The notes below the pieces were generated by a model, which did not search any database, was not told where the DNA came from, and worked only from the letters and a program-made list of their open reading frames with translations. A stretch of DNA of 64,000 nt, taken from positions 682,001-746,000 of the forward strand of contig JAFKAC010000028.1 in NCBI GenBank assembly GCA_025766275.1, in the 5' to 3' direction. Of this stretch, positions 1 through 12,749 are shown piece after piece. Source of the DNA: Lactarius indigo. Its lineage: Eukaryota; Basidiomycota; Agaricomycetes; Russulales; Russulaceae. The position numbers were made by a program, and so were the translations under genes. Positions within the stretch are counted from its first letter, which is position 1. Every line of letters begins with the position of its first letter.

Positions 1-240
1 AAGCGAGATCGGGCTGAGAGGACAGGTACTAAGAGAAGCCGCCGCCGCAACGGTAGGTGAGGACGAAGAGGGTAGAGAGTCGTGGACGTGGACGCGAGAG
101 CGCGGGACGTCACGCCGGGTGGGTGCGCAGGAGACGCGGGAGACGAAAGGACGAGCATGGTGTTGGACAAGGGTGGAGCGGGCGAGGACTTCGTCGCCCC
201 GCCAAGCCCGAATAGCGCGCGCCCGGAGCCTGAGGCCTGA
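1..240 (-). pseudogene. Decayed fragment of the arrestin gene 3' coding end
   Basis: This stretch aligns base by base with the antisense of the arrestin-like gene at about 5990-6215. The best block, about 134-173 against about 6103-6142, matches at roughly 32 of 40 positions, and a second block follows (about 180-225 against 6148-6205) with small indels. Orientation is the same as the intact gene. Homology stops near 240, just before the start of the STAND gene at 446, and the part matching 5854-5990 would lie left of the window. No frame is maintained, so this is a relic. It probably marks the junction of a tandem duplication. The alignment was done by eye; the region is GC-rich, which inflates chance similarity, but the collinear order of several blocks argues against chance. 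Confidence 0.6.
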
Positions 241-445
241 GCTGACGGGGATTCGAGTAGTGACTAGTGACCTTTCAGAGAATTATACAGTGACTTCCAA
301 CTAACTACGACGGTAGTAACGATCCCTCATGTCCATATTCACGTGGGCGGGCTGGCTCGACGCTCAACTTGAGCTTGAGAGGCAAGCGCCGACCGCCCAG
401 TTCTTCCACCAAAATCGATCCCACCATCAGTGACCACACATTCAT

Positions 446-3400
446 ATGTCGTCGGCCCACCCACCCGTTTCCTCCTCTAATTTTCGTCTCATCCTCGATG
501 CATTCGATCACTACGCAACCCAGGTTGGCATAGACCTCACAAAGAACCCGCTCGCCGAAGAAATCCGACGCTGTGACTCTCCTAACGCTGTCCTCCAACT
601 CCTTCAAGAAAAGGCCCATGCATTTAAAGACTATCGAGATGGAGATCGCAAACTCATAAATTGGCTTAAACCGGTAGTGCAGGTCGTCCATGGATTTTCT
701 GGTGTTCTTGGAGAGGCCATCAGTCTCGTCAGTCGAACACTTCGATTCCTGCCGTTTGCCATTTCACACTTCTACCACCAGGTACCGTTCCCACCAGCAA
801 GTGCAGTCCTCGTCGGTGTCGAAGTTCTCCTCACGGTGCGTACCCTCCATACTCTCCATCTCTATCTTCCTGTTCCTGATCTCACAGCGATGTCTGGACA
901 CATCAGGCGGCCAGCGATGTCAGCTCGAGCTACGACTCCCTTGTAGACTTGTTCGAATGCCTCGGAAACTTCCTCAAACGCCTTCAAATATACACTTCCA
1001 TCCCATTCACTCCTTTGATGACAGACGTCATCGTAAAGATATTGGTTGAGCTACTCTCGGTGCTCGCACTCGCCACTAAACAGGTTCAGCAAGGGAGGTT
1101 GAGTAAGTGGGTTATTGGGTCTATGTTCTGGTAGCTCAACGTGATACAGAGAAGTTTGCAAAGAAGCTGCTAGGAGAGAGCGAAATCGAGGCGGTGCTGC
1201 AGAAGCTGGATCGTCTGACGCAGGAAGAAGCTCGGATGATGGGAGCGCAGACTCTAGAAGTGGTGCACTGTCTCGTGAATAATGTGAAAGCGGTCATGGA
1301 CGGTGGGTGACTGATGTTCGGATCGGTATTGATGTTGCGCTGAGCTGATATCTGGATAGACGGTAGGGTATCACTGGATGGGGTCAGAAACGTTCTGGGT
1401 ATGTTACGGCCGGGGCCGTCCTATGTACCCAGGTATCTTATGCGCCGGCTGACGACTTATACCAGTTACGATGCAAGGGATAGCGAGCGAGATAAATAAG
1501 ATGAAACGTCCGTCACCTCTTTGTTCTACCTCTTTTGATCGCTCAGACTGAATTGTTCGTAGGTGACCAGCTGCAAAAGGACGCGCGAAGTTGGATCTCC
1601 CCTCCAGATCCGTCGAAGAATTACAACATCGCGTGTGAAGCTCACCAAACTGGAACGGCCCTATGGTTCTTACGAGGCGTCGTTTTTTCCGACTGGAACG
1701 CCGAGGGTACGCTGTTGTGGATTCATGGCAAACGTGCGTGTCCTTCTGTGTCTTCCGTGCTATGCGCCCTGATGAGTTCCTTGCTTCGTAGCGGGATCGG
1801 GAAAAAGTATTCTTACGTATGTCGCTTCTCGTCATCGTTGCTTGGTGTTACTCAAACTCTTCACTAGCTCCGCGATCATTCGGGACATTGAAGGCCTGTG
1901 CGCAGCCGGATTGGCATTGATGGCGTACTTTTACTTCGATTTCCGGGACACCGACAAGCAACACCGACGTGGATTACTGTCTTCTCTCCTTTGCCAGCTC
2001 TGCGCCGAGTCGGACCCTTGCTATGAAATTCTGTCTCGCCTGTATTCATCTCACGGCGCGGGGACACGAGAGCCTAGCGATAGTGCGCTTGCGCGGTGTC
2101 TAATGGATATGCTCCAACTGGAAGGACAGCCGACAATTTATATCATTGTGGACGCTCTCGACGAATGCCCTAATACATCTGGGATGCCGACGCCACGTGA
2201 GAAGGTGTTGGAGTTTCTGGAAGATCTTATCGATTGTCAGCTTCCAAATGTACATCTATGTATTTCTAGCCGTCCGGAGTTCGACATTCGAAGTGTTCTT
2301 GAGCCGTTGGCGCGTTTCCGAGTGTCGCTTCACGACGAAAGCGGGCAAAAGAAAGACATTCTGGATTATATCAGCACTATCGTCCATTCGGATCGGAGGA
2401 TGCGGAAGTGGAGAGCACAGGAAAAGCAGTTGGTAATTGATGCCCTCTCTGAGAGAGCAGACGGGATGTAAGCAATTCCTGTGGTGTCATTTCAGCGTGT
2501 TCGCTTACGTAAATGGGCAGGTTCCGGTGGGTCTTTTGCCAGCTGGAAACCCTGCGTCGTAGTTTTCCTGGGACAATTCGGCACACTCTAGACAAGTTGC
2601 CTGAAACCTTGGACGAAACATATGAGCAGATCCTGCTTCGCATCGATAAGGAGAAACGAAACTCTGCATACCGTCTGTTCCAATGTCTGACAGTGGCCAT
2701 CCGTCCGCTTCGCGTTGACGAACTCGCCGAGGTTCTTGCCCTCCGCCTTGACCCCGGACACCCTGCCGAATATCGCCCAGATTGGCGCCCAGAGGATTCA
2801 CACGAAGCTGTCTTGTCAGCATGCTCCAGCCTAGTCACCGTTGTCGACGTCGAAGGTTCACCAGTCGTACAATTCTCACATTTTTCCGTGAAGGAATTCT
2901 TGACCTCGGACCGGCTCGCGACAGCCAGACCAGAGCTTTCCCGTTATCATATCGTTCCCCATCTTGCGCATACACTCCTCGCCCAGGCCAGCCTCGGCGT
3001 CTTACTAAAGCTAGATGACAGCGTCGACAAGGACAGCATCAAGAATCTTCCACTCGCTGTCTATGCCGCGCGACATTGGGTTGACCATTGCCAGTTCGGA
3101 GATGTGTCGTCCAGCGTCCTCGACGAAATGGAGCGTCTCTTTGACCGGGACAAGCCACAGTTTTCCACGTGGATCTGGCTGTACGATATTGTCCGTCCTT
3201 GGAAGGAACACGCATTCACGGCACGGCCAACGCAGCCAGAGACGACCCCGCTATATTATGCAGTACTCTGTGGGTTTCGCGGCCTCGTGGAGCGCCTAGT
3301 TGGCATTTATCCGGAGGATGCCAATACCAGTGGTGGCTTCTATGGGACTCCCTTGCACACTGCACTCTCCCGTGGGCACATGGACATCGCGCTTTTACTC

Positions 3401-5056
3401 CTACAGCATGGTGCCGACCCTAATGTCCTAGCCGGGGAGGGCGATTTGTGTCCGCTGCACAATGCCTCACAGAATGGCCAGGTTGACATTGTGCAGTTAC
3501 TACTCGAACATCACGCGGACGTCAACCTACTTAATGGGAAAGGTCAAACCCCGCTGTGGGAGGCGTCGTGGCAGGGAGAAGTCGAAGTCGCACGACTATT
3601 ATTACAGAATGGCGCAAATGTCGAGCCTCGTGATGTCCAGGGCCGGGTCGCGATGAACGTCGCGTGTGAAAACGGGCATCTAGAAATTGTACGATTACTC
3701 CTCGATGGTGGTGCGACGGTGGACACGCGAGACGATGACGGCTGGACGCCTCTGTCCACGGCATCCCGGAACGGATACCCGGATGTGGTGGAATTGCTTC
3801 TCGACCATGGTGCTGACGTGAATTCGCAAGATAACAAAGGCTGGACCCCATTGCACGGAGCGTCAAATTTCGGTTATTGCGAAGTCGTCAAGCTGCTTCT
3901 CGACTACGGCGCAGATGTCCACATCCGCGACTGCGAAGGCCGGGCTCCCTTCCACAAAACATTGAAGGACGACCAACTCGAAGTCGTCCGTTTATTTCTC
4001 GCGCATGGTACTGAACCCGATATCCGGAATGGGGTGTTCATGACACCCTTGGCCGTGGCATCAGCCAATGGCGAGGTGAAGACTTCACGCTTTCTGATCG
4101 AACAAGGCGCGAACGTACATTCAAGCGACCGCGAGGGCTGGACTCCGTTACACTTTGCATCGGCGAATGGGCATGTCGAGGTTGCGGAGTTGCTAGTCGA
4201 ACGTGGTGCAGACGTTGACAAGAAGAACAAGGATCAAGAAACGCCACTGGACTATGCCTCATTTGAAGGGATGCACGAGATTGTACGCTTCCTTATCAGG
4301 TGCGGCTCAGATGTGAATTCCCGAGATGGCAAGAAGTGGACACCATTACACACTGCGGCACGTGAGGGGCATCTGGAGGTGGTGAAGATGTTACTGGAGT
4401 CTGGGGCGGAAATCGATGTGCGGAACAACGATGACAAATCTCCGTTTGATCTGGCGTTGGCCAACGGGAAGTACGAAGTGGCGATTTTTCTGGCCGAGCG
4501 CATGGGGTTACCTCTACCAGAAACAGCATCTCAGGGCACGCTTACGGACGACGACAAGCCTCCCGATGACGCGGAAGAGCTGACGCTGCACACTGCATCA
4601 GACAACGGCCGCCTTGATGTCGTGCGAATGCTACTTGATCATGGGGCAGATGTCAATACTCGGGACAAGAACTACGCGACGCCATTGGATGTAGCATCGA
4701 CTGCAGGACATTTGGAGGTTGTACGCCTATTGATCGATCGTGGCGCAGACGTGAATTGTCGCGACCGGCGTGGCTGCACTCCATTACACGAGGCAACTTA
4801 TAAGGAACACATCGACGTCGCGCGGTTACTGATTGAACGTGGCGCCGATATTGACGCGCCGCACGTTCATCGCTGGACTCCGCTGCACATCGCAGCCTCA
4901 TATGGGTACACCGAGATCGTGCAGCTGCTGCTCGACCGAGGCGCCGACATAAATGTGGTCAACTCTGACGGCAGGACACCGGCCCGAGAAGCAATGGCGA
5001 GTGGACGTCGTAGGATTGCGAATTTGCTTTCAAATCATGGAATGCGTGGGGTATAG
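446..5056 (+). CDS. Goodbye-NACHT-ankyrin STAND protein (fungal NLR), intact copy 1
   Basis: STAND proteins are signal-transducing ATPases; fungal ones are candidates for non-self recognition and regulated cell death. Exons: 446-727, 782-835, 907-1102, 1150-1302, 1360-1398, 1466-1507, 1563-1733, 1792-1816, 1868-2467, 2521-5056. All phases close, giving 1365 aa. Residues ~1-255 match the fungal STAND N-terminal Goodbye domain. A NACHT follows, with Walker A GKPGSGKS near residues 311-318 and Walker B IIVDALDE near 411-419. A winged-helix-like segment is next (FSHFSVKEFLTSDR is its most conserved stretch). About 18 ankyrin repeats run from ~762 to the end, broken by an acidic linker after repeat 13. 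The start is the first ATG preceding the Goodbye motif. It is paralogous to the gene at 14094, with seven internal exons of identical length. The ligand and downstream effector are unknown. Confidence 0.92.
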
Positions 5057-5853
5057 TGCTTCGGCGGACGTGATATCACTCAATACCATAACTGCGCTGT
5101 TTACTCGGAGTCCAGATTCGTGCCATATGGTTTTGATTCTGTTTTTTAGCTTTCACATACTTTGTTTTATGACTACGAATGCCGATAAGGTGCTTGCTAT
5201 CAGCGTTATGTAACTATCATAGCATAAATATGGAACGTTTCGTCAGCCGTTATAAAATGTGTTTTGAGAACGCGCGAACAGTAGGCCCCCAGCTTGAAAC
5301 CAATGCACTTGAGCGACTTGGAATTAGTACGTATCAACTCGATATCGATCCGTACAAACAACCGGTGGTGCCTTAGCACGGAGACGTAACAATACCTTCC
5401 TCGGGCGGCGCGACGGGACTACAAAGTGGAGGTTACACGGCCCTGAATAACATTATTGTTTTGCGCGCAGAAATTTACTACATGACCATGGAAAACAGGA
5501 GACGTACTACAAAGTCGTGTCAGTGCCATAGCTGCGATCGATCGTGTCCGTATCAAGAAAAACGGAATGATCAAAGCGGGAGAACAATCGATGGCCAAGG
5601 TCCGAAAAATAAAAAGTCCAATGAAGCATACGGTGACACAAAGATAGTTTGTAATAGTACGACGCAAACAGTCAAGCAAGCAAGCAAAAAAAACAAACAC
5701 TTGCATGTAATCGTTACACTAGTCGGTTGTGGGTATATTAGCAGCACAACAACAAATAAGGACGTCGTCGTCGTCGTCGTCGTCCAGAAACAACAAAAAA
5801 ATACATAAATACCGTACGAATATCGTAAAAAAATGTCGTCGAGAAGAGTAGAC
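5057..5853. other. Convergent intergenic region, no gene seen
   Basis: The stretch lies between the 3' ends of the plus-strand STAND gene and the minus-strand arrestin gene, so both 3' UTRs and terminators should be here. Short ORFs exist but none resembles a protein family. The only distinct element is a GTC microsatellite listed separately. Confidence 0.6.
5764..5784. repeat. (GTC)7 microsatellite
   Basis: Seven perfect tandem GTC triplets lie in the intergenic stretch about 70 bp downstream of the arrestin stop codon. This is a simple sequence repeat with no coding role apparent. Confidence 0.95.
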
Positions 5854-8800
5854 TTACGCAGCCTGCCCCTGATACCGTCTGATCAAATCACGCAACCGCG
5901 CCTGCCCAAACGCAAGGTCGGCCTTGAGGCCCGCACCACTCACGAGCGGCGTGCGCCAGCCTGCCGTCGCAGGCTGCGACTGCTGGAGCTGCTGGGATGG
6001 CGGCGGCGGCGGCGGCTGAGGGGACGGGGACGCCGTAATGGCCAGTGGAGGCGTGGGCGAGGGCACGCGAGCGCGAGCTCGAGCACCGGGCGGTTGAGCG
6101 AGGGACGCGGTAGACGACAGGACGGGGGTGGCGATGGACGAGGAGAGCGCGGGTGAGGACGGCGTCGCTGCTGCCGCCACGCCGAGCCCGAACATCGCAC
6201 GGGGCACGCGCGCAACTGCTGGCGGCGCGTCCTCTTTCTCGGCCTTGGCTGGTGATGGTGCTACGGGTGCTGCGGTTCTGCCGCGGCTGACAAAGACACG
6301 CGCGTCGTCGTCCTTGGCGGGACGCGCTCCCGGTGCGACGATGGACGTCATTGGCTTGATCGGCTTGGTCTGCGGCGCTGATGCCGGCTTCGGGGTGGAT
6401 AGGACGTTCTTGTCGCTCTTATGGGCCGCGGGTTTGGGTTGTGCAGGATTGCCCGTAGCCTTGGTCCCTGGCGTACTGGCACCTCCAGCTTTAGTAGCCT
6501 CCGCCCAGATAGACGCCACAGCAGTGACTCGCCCGCCGCGACCGCCGCGCGCAGACTTGACGTCGTACTTCATCTCCATCTGAGGGGGCGGCGGTGGGAA
6601 CTTATTCGCGACGTGCCTAGCAGCAGCAGCGGGGGGTACGTTTGACTGAGCAGTTGTGGCGGATTCGGGCGAGGGGAGGGTGATAGGTGCGCGACGGAGT
6701 GTAGCGACGGAAATGAAGCCAGATGAGCGCGGGTTCGGTTTCGACTCGACCACCCCCAATGGATCTTGTGCGGGAGCGGGCGCGGGGTCGGCACTAACAG
6801 TAGACTCAGGCGCTGGGGTTGGCACAGGTGCTGGTTCCGGAAGAGTGGGCGAACGGGTATCCTCCTTCCCCACCTCTGCATCCGCCACCACGAGCTCTCT
6901 CTCCGCCTCCGGAGGCGCCAGTTTCTCCAACCACTCCGCAACCCGGCCCTTCGCGGCGCGCTTAAGCTTCGCCGCCTCCTCGTCGCGTACCTCGCGCTTC
7001 TTCTTCGTCTTCTTCTCCCTGTCCTTCGAGTCCGACTTGACAGACTTGCGCGACCGCGCCTTATGCGTGCCGCGCTCACTGCCCGACGACGCGCCAGCGC
7101 CCTTGCTCAGGCGCTGCGTGCGTCCGTCGGCGTCATCGCCCTCGACATCCTCACCGTCGCCCTCCTGCTGATCCAGTCCAGCGAGTACGTTAGCGCTAGC
7201 GTTGGCATTACGCCCGCCAAAGTCCTCCTCGGCGCCGAGCGCGAGACTCGATATCGCGCTCTCGTTCACGCCTCCACCTCCGCCGAGCACCTCGTCAGCG
7301 TTCTCGAGCTCCTCTGTCGCTGCCGTCGTCGCCGCCGCTTTCCCCTTTCCTTTTCCTGGAACGGGTACGGGTACGGGAACGGGCGCGGGTGGGGGATCGG
7401 CCATGATGACTGGTGCAGGAGGATATTTGCGCGTGCCGACTTGCTCTACGAGGCGCCGTTCGAGGGCATCCAGACCGCTGCCTTCCGTCTCCCGTCCCCG
7501 CTCTGTGAACACAGGCTGGTCATGGCGCTGCGGTGGCCGCAAAAGCGACAGAGCCGAGAGGGACGGCGTGCGCGGCACTATCTCCGGTTCCTGCTCCAAC
7601 GGCTCCAGCTTCCCGAAAACTTCCTGGGCGCTTGGTCGCCTGAGTTCGCTCTGTCCTAACGGTTTCCCAGATGGGACGGGCGGAGCGGGGAGCGTCTTGT
7701 CTGCGGCTGCCTTGGCCTCCATCTCTGCTGCAGCCCGCGCCGCCATCTCCTCAAGCTTCACAACGCTCAAGCTCCGCGTGCGTGTACCCACCCTCCCGAA
7801 GCTCTGCGCGAATGGGTCTACGTTAAGTGTCTCGCTCACGAGCTTTGGGGAGGGCATCGGCTTTGGCGCCAGCACCTCCACCTCTACTTGCGTAGGCGGC
7901 GGCGGCGGCGGCGACTCAGACGGAGCAGGGGGCGGCGAGACCGAACGGGCCCGTGATGTTGCGCGGAGGTGGTGTGATATCCGTGCCGCGAGGGTACCAT
8001 GACCGATCGTCTGCTGCGATGGGTACTGTTGCTGTTGCTGTTGTTGGTGATGGGAGATAGAACTGAGCACGTGATCCGGTGTGCCGGAAATAGGCAGTCC
8101 GGACGGGGGAATCGCAGCCATAACGGTGCTTGGGTGGGCGCTCGCTGGCCGATGTGGCGGTGGCTGTTCGTAGGATGGACCGCCGATATATGCGGGAGGA
8201 GCAGGTGGGAACCATAGCTGTCCATCGTGTGATCTATATGGCGGGATAACCAGCGGCCCGTGTAGAGGCGCCGGAGCTGATGGTAATGGTAATGGTAACG
8301 CAAGAGGGGGGGTCATGGGATAAGCGTAGAGTGGAGACTGCGTGCGTTCCACGTAGGGCATGGGCATTGGGGTAGGGAGGTGTGGAGGTGGCGATGCGGA
8401 GGGATTCTGGTTCAAATATGCGTCCAAATATGCGTCTGGAGCGGGATAAGGGTATGGTTCAGGTGGAGGAGGGGGCAATGTCGCAGGGTGGAATATAGCC
8501 ACGGGTAGTTCAAGCACAATGTCCTTACTAACAGTCAGCCCCGCGTAGGTCAGTGAAATTCGTTCACGTGAAGGACGGATGGGTCACTGACCTGCCAAGA
8601 GGCATAGATATCCGTAAAGAGACCACTCCGCGGACTTCAAATAGCGGCGGGGTCTTTTTCTTCACCGCGATTCCTTCGCCTTCGTCCTCGTCTACGTCAC
8701 CCCCGTGCCGTGGATGTGCCGACACGGTGCGGGAGGATCTCGGGACGTCGAATACAAGCTGTGCAATACCCTCAGTCCCCGGGTTAGCTGTGTACTCTGG

Positions 8801-9762
8801 GCCACGAAAGGCGATGCTCGCGAGGGTGTCTGAGATCTGCAGCGGCGGTGGCACCTTTTTGCCAGATCCTTGAGCTGGCGCAGGTAGATGCAGGTGCCGG
8901 CCGAGTGTGATATGCAAGCCAGTCGTCTATGCAAAGCATATATGATAAAATGCAAGGCAAGGCAAGGAACGAGGAGAGAAGACGCACTTTCTTCGCGGAG
9001 TGATTCTTCACCTGCAGCTCGACGCAAGCGCTCTCGCCTGCGACCAGCATGCCGCCAAGCACGCGGGCCTGCGCCCAAATCTTGCCGCCCTCGCCGATGA
9101 CCAGACATTCTGGCGCAGGCCAGGTGTGCAAGCCATCGTCTTCTAGGACAGGATCATCGCCGGGGTACCGCTGGAGGACGTCGACCGGACATTGGCTGGT
9201 GACGACCCGGTTCTGGTTCTTCCAGGCAACGCCGACGGAGGCGCGAACCTCGTATCGTATTCGGGCGAGTCCGTTTCCAAAGTCTATTGAAGGTGGGGAA
9301 GAAGGTGGGAGAGGAAGGCGAAATAGGAAGGTTGTGAGGCCGCGCCGGGCCTGGTGGTAGTTCGCGGGTAAGGGTGGCCCGCCGGCGACTGGGTGGGGTA
9401 GCACGGCGTTAGAAGGGGGTAGGCCAGGACCTTGGTAAAGACGACGAGTGTGTATAAACGTTGATGTTGCAGAATGGTCCCGGGATGTGAGCTCTGGTGG
9501 GGGGGAGGGAACAGGATGAGTCAGTCGGACGACATAGAGGGGGGAGATTAAGCGGACCTTCGATGGCAACGAGCTCGACAACGATGATACCAAGACCGAG
9601 GCCCATATCTGCGCGGGACTCGAGCTCCATCTTTCCGGTGATGGCATCGCCCGCGATGTAGAATTTGTCGGAAAGGGTGACGGAGAGCTTAACCTTTGAA
9701 TGGTAGGGCGTAGCGTTCATAGGCTCTGGCCTTGATTGAGACTGAAGGGCCGTTTTTTGCAT
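5854..9762 (-). CDS. Arrestin-like (ART/alpha-arrestin type) protein
   Basis: Alpha-arrestins are adaptors that bring ubiquitin ligases to membrane cargo for endocytosis. Exons in coding order: 9762-9558, 9493-8988, 8926-8592, 8527-5854; phases close to give 1239 aa (1225 from the second ATG at 9720). Exons 1-3 hold the arrestin fold: a SVTLSDKFYIAGDAITGKME-type first strand pair, a core ELTSRDHSATS motif, then a C-terminal arrestin domain ending LELPVAIFHP. The rest, ~850 aa, is low-complexity Pro/Ala/Ser-rich and acidic-basic linker, typical of fungal family members that recruit ligases through PPxY-like sites. I saw several Pro-Pro clusters but no certain PPxY. The TAA stop lies inside a perfect GTAAGT donor, so an alternative C-terminus by splicing cannot be excluded. 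A decayed copy of its 3' end sits at 1-240. Confidence 0.85.
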
Positions 9763-10339
9763 ATTGGTTATGACGAGGAATTGAGGGCAAATAAGCGAAT
9801 AATTGACATGAGATCACTGCGGTGCTGTAGCGTTGCCGTAGACACTGCTCAAGTGGCAGCACCACGACATCCCTTACGTTCCCACGCACCAATTTCATCA
9901 CTAATGGAAACCTTTTCTCGTCGCCTATATTCGCTTCCCAGCCTCTCTCCCTTTTCGCTTCTCCGCCCAATAAAACAGGTGCCATCTCACATGTACATGG
10001 TGACCAGTCTGAGAACAATTTAACCAAACCAGCCGCGGATCTTTGCCGCGCACGTCATTGCCTTTGTTTGTTCACCTGGCTTCCATTCTGCGACACACGT
10101 TGGAGCAGGCGAACACACACACGTCAGGTCACAAGTCAGGTACAGCATCGATTCCCGCTGATTGCGGGGGGAAGAAGTAAGTGAGGAGGGGGGTAATCAT
10201 GTAGATGGGTATGTTATCAAGCATTAAGAAAAATATGTGAGCAACCACCGCGGACTTCGTAAAACGTAAAGGTCGTAAATGGGTCGTAAAGCAAGAAAAA
10301 AGAGGGAACAAACAAAAAAAAATGACGTGTAGCAGTTCT
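9763..10339. promoter_or_regulatory. Arrestin promoter and SAM-gene 3' UTR region
   Basis: This gap separates two minus-strand genes. It must contain the arrestin promoter on its left side and the 3' UTR of the SAM gene on its right. No TATA box or other defined element stands out, and no additional gene is seen. The similar gap at 12278-12749, between the SAM start and the HSBP1-like stop, also shows nothing beyond expected UTR and promoter sequence. Confidence 0.5.
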
Positions 10340-12277
10340 TCATGACTTGCGCCCTGCGACGCGCTTCAGCACGACCCGTAGCACAACTGTACACACTCCC
10401 AGTCCAACAAGAAGCACGAACGACGGCAGGTCGCACACCTTCTCAGGGGTGCTGACGACGCCGCGTTCGGAATCCGTGTCGTCGCTAGCGCAGCTAGAAT
10501 CGGAAGACGCTGAGATCTCAACGGGGATCAATACGGGCAACGACTGTGGCGGCGGGGGTGTGGGTTCCTCCGCGACCGCCTCGACAGCTTTGTCGTTGTG
10601 TGTGTTGAGGGCCACTGCTCGCTGCTGCTCCTTGGTGCGCCACTCAGCCTCCATAACATCCACGCGCGTCTCGACCTCCTCCAACCGACGTCTGAACTCT
10701 TCAAGCAGGTCGCGCGTCCCACGTAACTCTTCCTCCAGCGCACGCTCCCTCGCCTCGAGCTCTGCATCCGCCTCTTCCTCCGGTCCATCTTCCGTCTCGA
10801 TTGGCGGGGTTGTATCAACCTGTACCTCCACGTTGGCCGCCGGCTCAGAGAAGGGATCGACATCGGCAGGCCCAGAAAAGATGTCCACGACCGTACGTCG
10901 CACGCGTTGGCTGCCGCTGTTACTGCCGTCTCCTCCCCCGTTCCTCCGCGAGCCGAAGCTGCGCACGCTCCCCGCACCGATACCACTGCTGCTCCCGCTC
11001 CCGCTGCCGTCGCGGCGCGGGACGATGGTATCGTGCGCGGCATCGACACGACGCATAGTGACGCCGATGTTGAGGTCCTCCCACGCCCTCGCGCCCCACG
11101 AGCCATCCATCGGCATCGAGGCGGAATCGGCCGCAAGCAAGTCCTCAATGGTGGGCTCCTGAGAGGAACCGTCCACCGTCGCGCTACCTTCGAGTGGCAA
11201 TGGAGGAGCGGGTGAAGCGGTTTCGTTGGCACTTGGGACGATGTCGACGCCTGCGTCCGAGCCAGGCTCGCTCCTGCTGTCGCCTTCCGAATCCCGGTGG
11301 CTCGAACTGCGACTTGAGCTACGGCTGCTTGCGCTCCCGCGCTCCCATTTGTCGACCATCCCGCGCACGCGGCCATTTGTATTCGTGGTCCAGCGCACGC
11401 GGCCAGTGTCGGCATCGACGTTTGCATCGACGAGCGTGAGGTCAGGAGAGCTAGAGGGGAACGCGTATGATAGGGAGGAGTCGAACGGTGCGTCGCTCTC
11501 CTCTTGCTCAGGCTCAGACGTCGGAGTGCCCCAGAGACGGCCGCGCAGGATGTTCTGCCGGAGGTTACGCGCCGCGGCGAGGAGCGCACCACGCCAAAGC
11601 GTGTTGATTCCAAGCCTTTAAAAGAAAGTTTAGCATCGACCATCCGCGGGTCCAACGATTATCGCGGGACACACTCACGCTTCGAGATCCTCGTCCGTCC
11701 AGCGTAGGAACGCCCGTCCGGTGACGGCCTCACGGCGCACCCAAGACGTAATATCGCGCGCGACGCGCTCTGGCAGGCGCGCACCGGATCGAACGCGCAG
11801 GGCCGTTGTCAGATACACCGACAATTGCGAGGGCGTCCACGCTTTTGGGTTATGTGGCAAGTCCTCCTCGGGCTCCGCGGATACGCCGTTGGTGTTGGCG
11901 AGGTATGTCGGGAGAGTATCAGCGCGCTGCCTGCGGAGCGAGAGGTCGTCTTCAGACTGGCTGCGTTGCGAGTACGCGGAGGAGGCCAATGGGGAAGGAA
12001 GGGGCAATGGCGGTTCACCGGTGAGACTGGCGGAGTGGCGATGGCCGCGGTACTCGGGCTTCGGCTTCGTCGGGCTGCGCAATGGGCTGCCAGCGGGGGG
12101 CGTGTAGAAGTACCTGGAGGGTGTGTTGTGTCCAGAAGAGTTGGAACGTGACAATACGCCCGTATGGGTGGTCTTGATGGCGTAAGGATGTGGGTTTGGT
12201 TTAAGTGCTGGGTCATGTTTTTTCGAAGAGCCAAGAGGCAATGGGGAGACAGAAGGGATAGCAGCGGACGCGTTCAT
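10340..12277 (-). CDS. SAM-domain protein with C-terminal membrane anchor
   Basis: Two exons, 12277-11679 and 11615-10340, give 624 aa with exact phase closure across a GTGAGT...AAAG intron. A Ser/Pro-rich N-terminus leads to a sterile alpha motif at about residues 145-215 (AWTPSQLSVYL ... FLRWTDEDLEALGI ... LRQNI), split by the intron. A long Ser/Gly/acidic region follows, then a heptad-rich coiled coil (ELEARERALEEELRGTRDLL onward). The last ~30 residues form one hydrophobic helix (LPSFVLLVGLGVCTVVLRVVL) ended by a basic tail, the layout of a tail-anchored ER or mitochondrial-surface protein. SAM domains mediate oligomerisation. The specific role is unknown. It lies head-to-tail with the arrestin gene and is not obviously linked to it. 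Confidence 0.8.
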
Positions 12278-12749
12278 GATGACAAGGATTTGAGTATTTT
12301 GTATATCTGTCTCGAAGTAAAGTGGTTGCGGGTCCCCAATGGAGAGATCCTGTTATCGAACTTGAACCACTCGATAGGCAGATCCGTCGACCGCGACAAC
12401 ACACGCTTGCCTCTGAGAGGTTCTCGAGAGCCCGCAAGTAGTGAACGGAACAATAGATAAATCAGATACTAAAAGAAGGACGGCCGGGAAGTGAGAGTGT
12501 TACGAGTAGGTGGTGAGGCAGGTGAGAAAGGCAGCGTGGCGTTGGCTTTCCACGGGGGTGCCACTTCTCCACACGGACCCTAACCTTACTCAGTCTCACG
12601 TCTCCCTTGGCAGAAACATGGAAACTGCTAATACTGTAATCTGGTGCGGTAGTACGATAGAATATCAACAGCCTCTTCGGCGAGAGTGGTATCGATACAG
12701 GAGTCAGGGTAAACGAAACCAGTCCGAGGATAGGGTATACCAGCCCACT

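Noticed and set aside
119..304. Small plus-strand ORF before STAND gene 1
   Set aside because: It lies on the arrestin relic and its frame has no relation to the arrestin reading frame.
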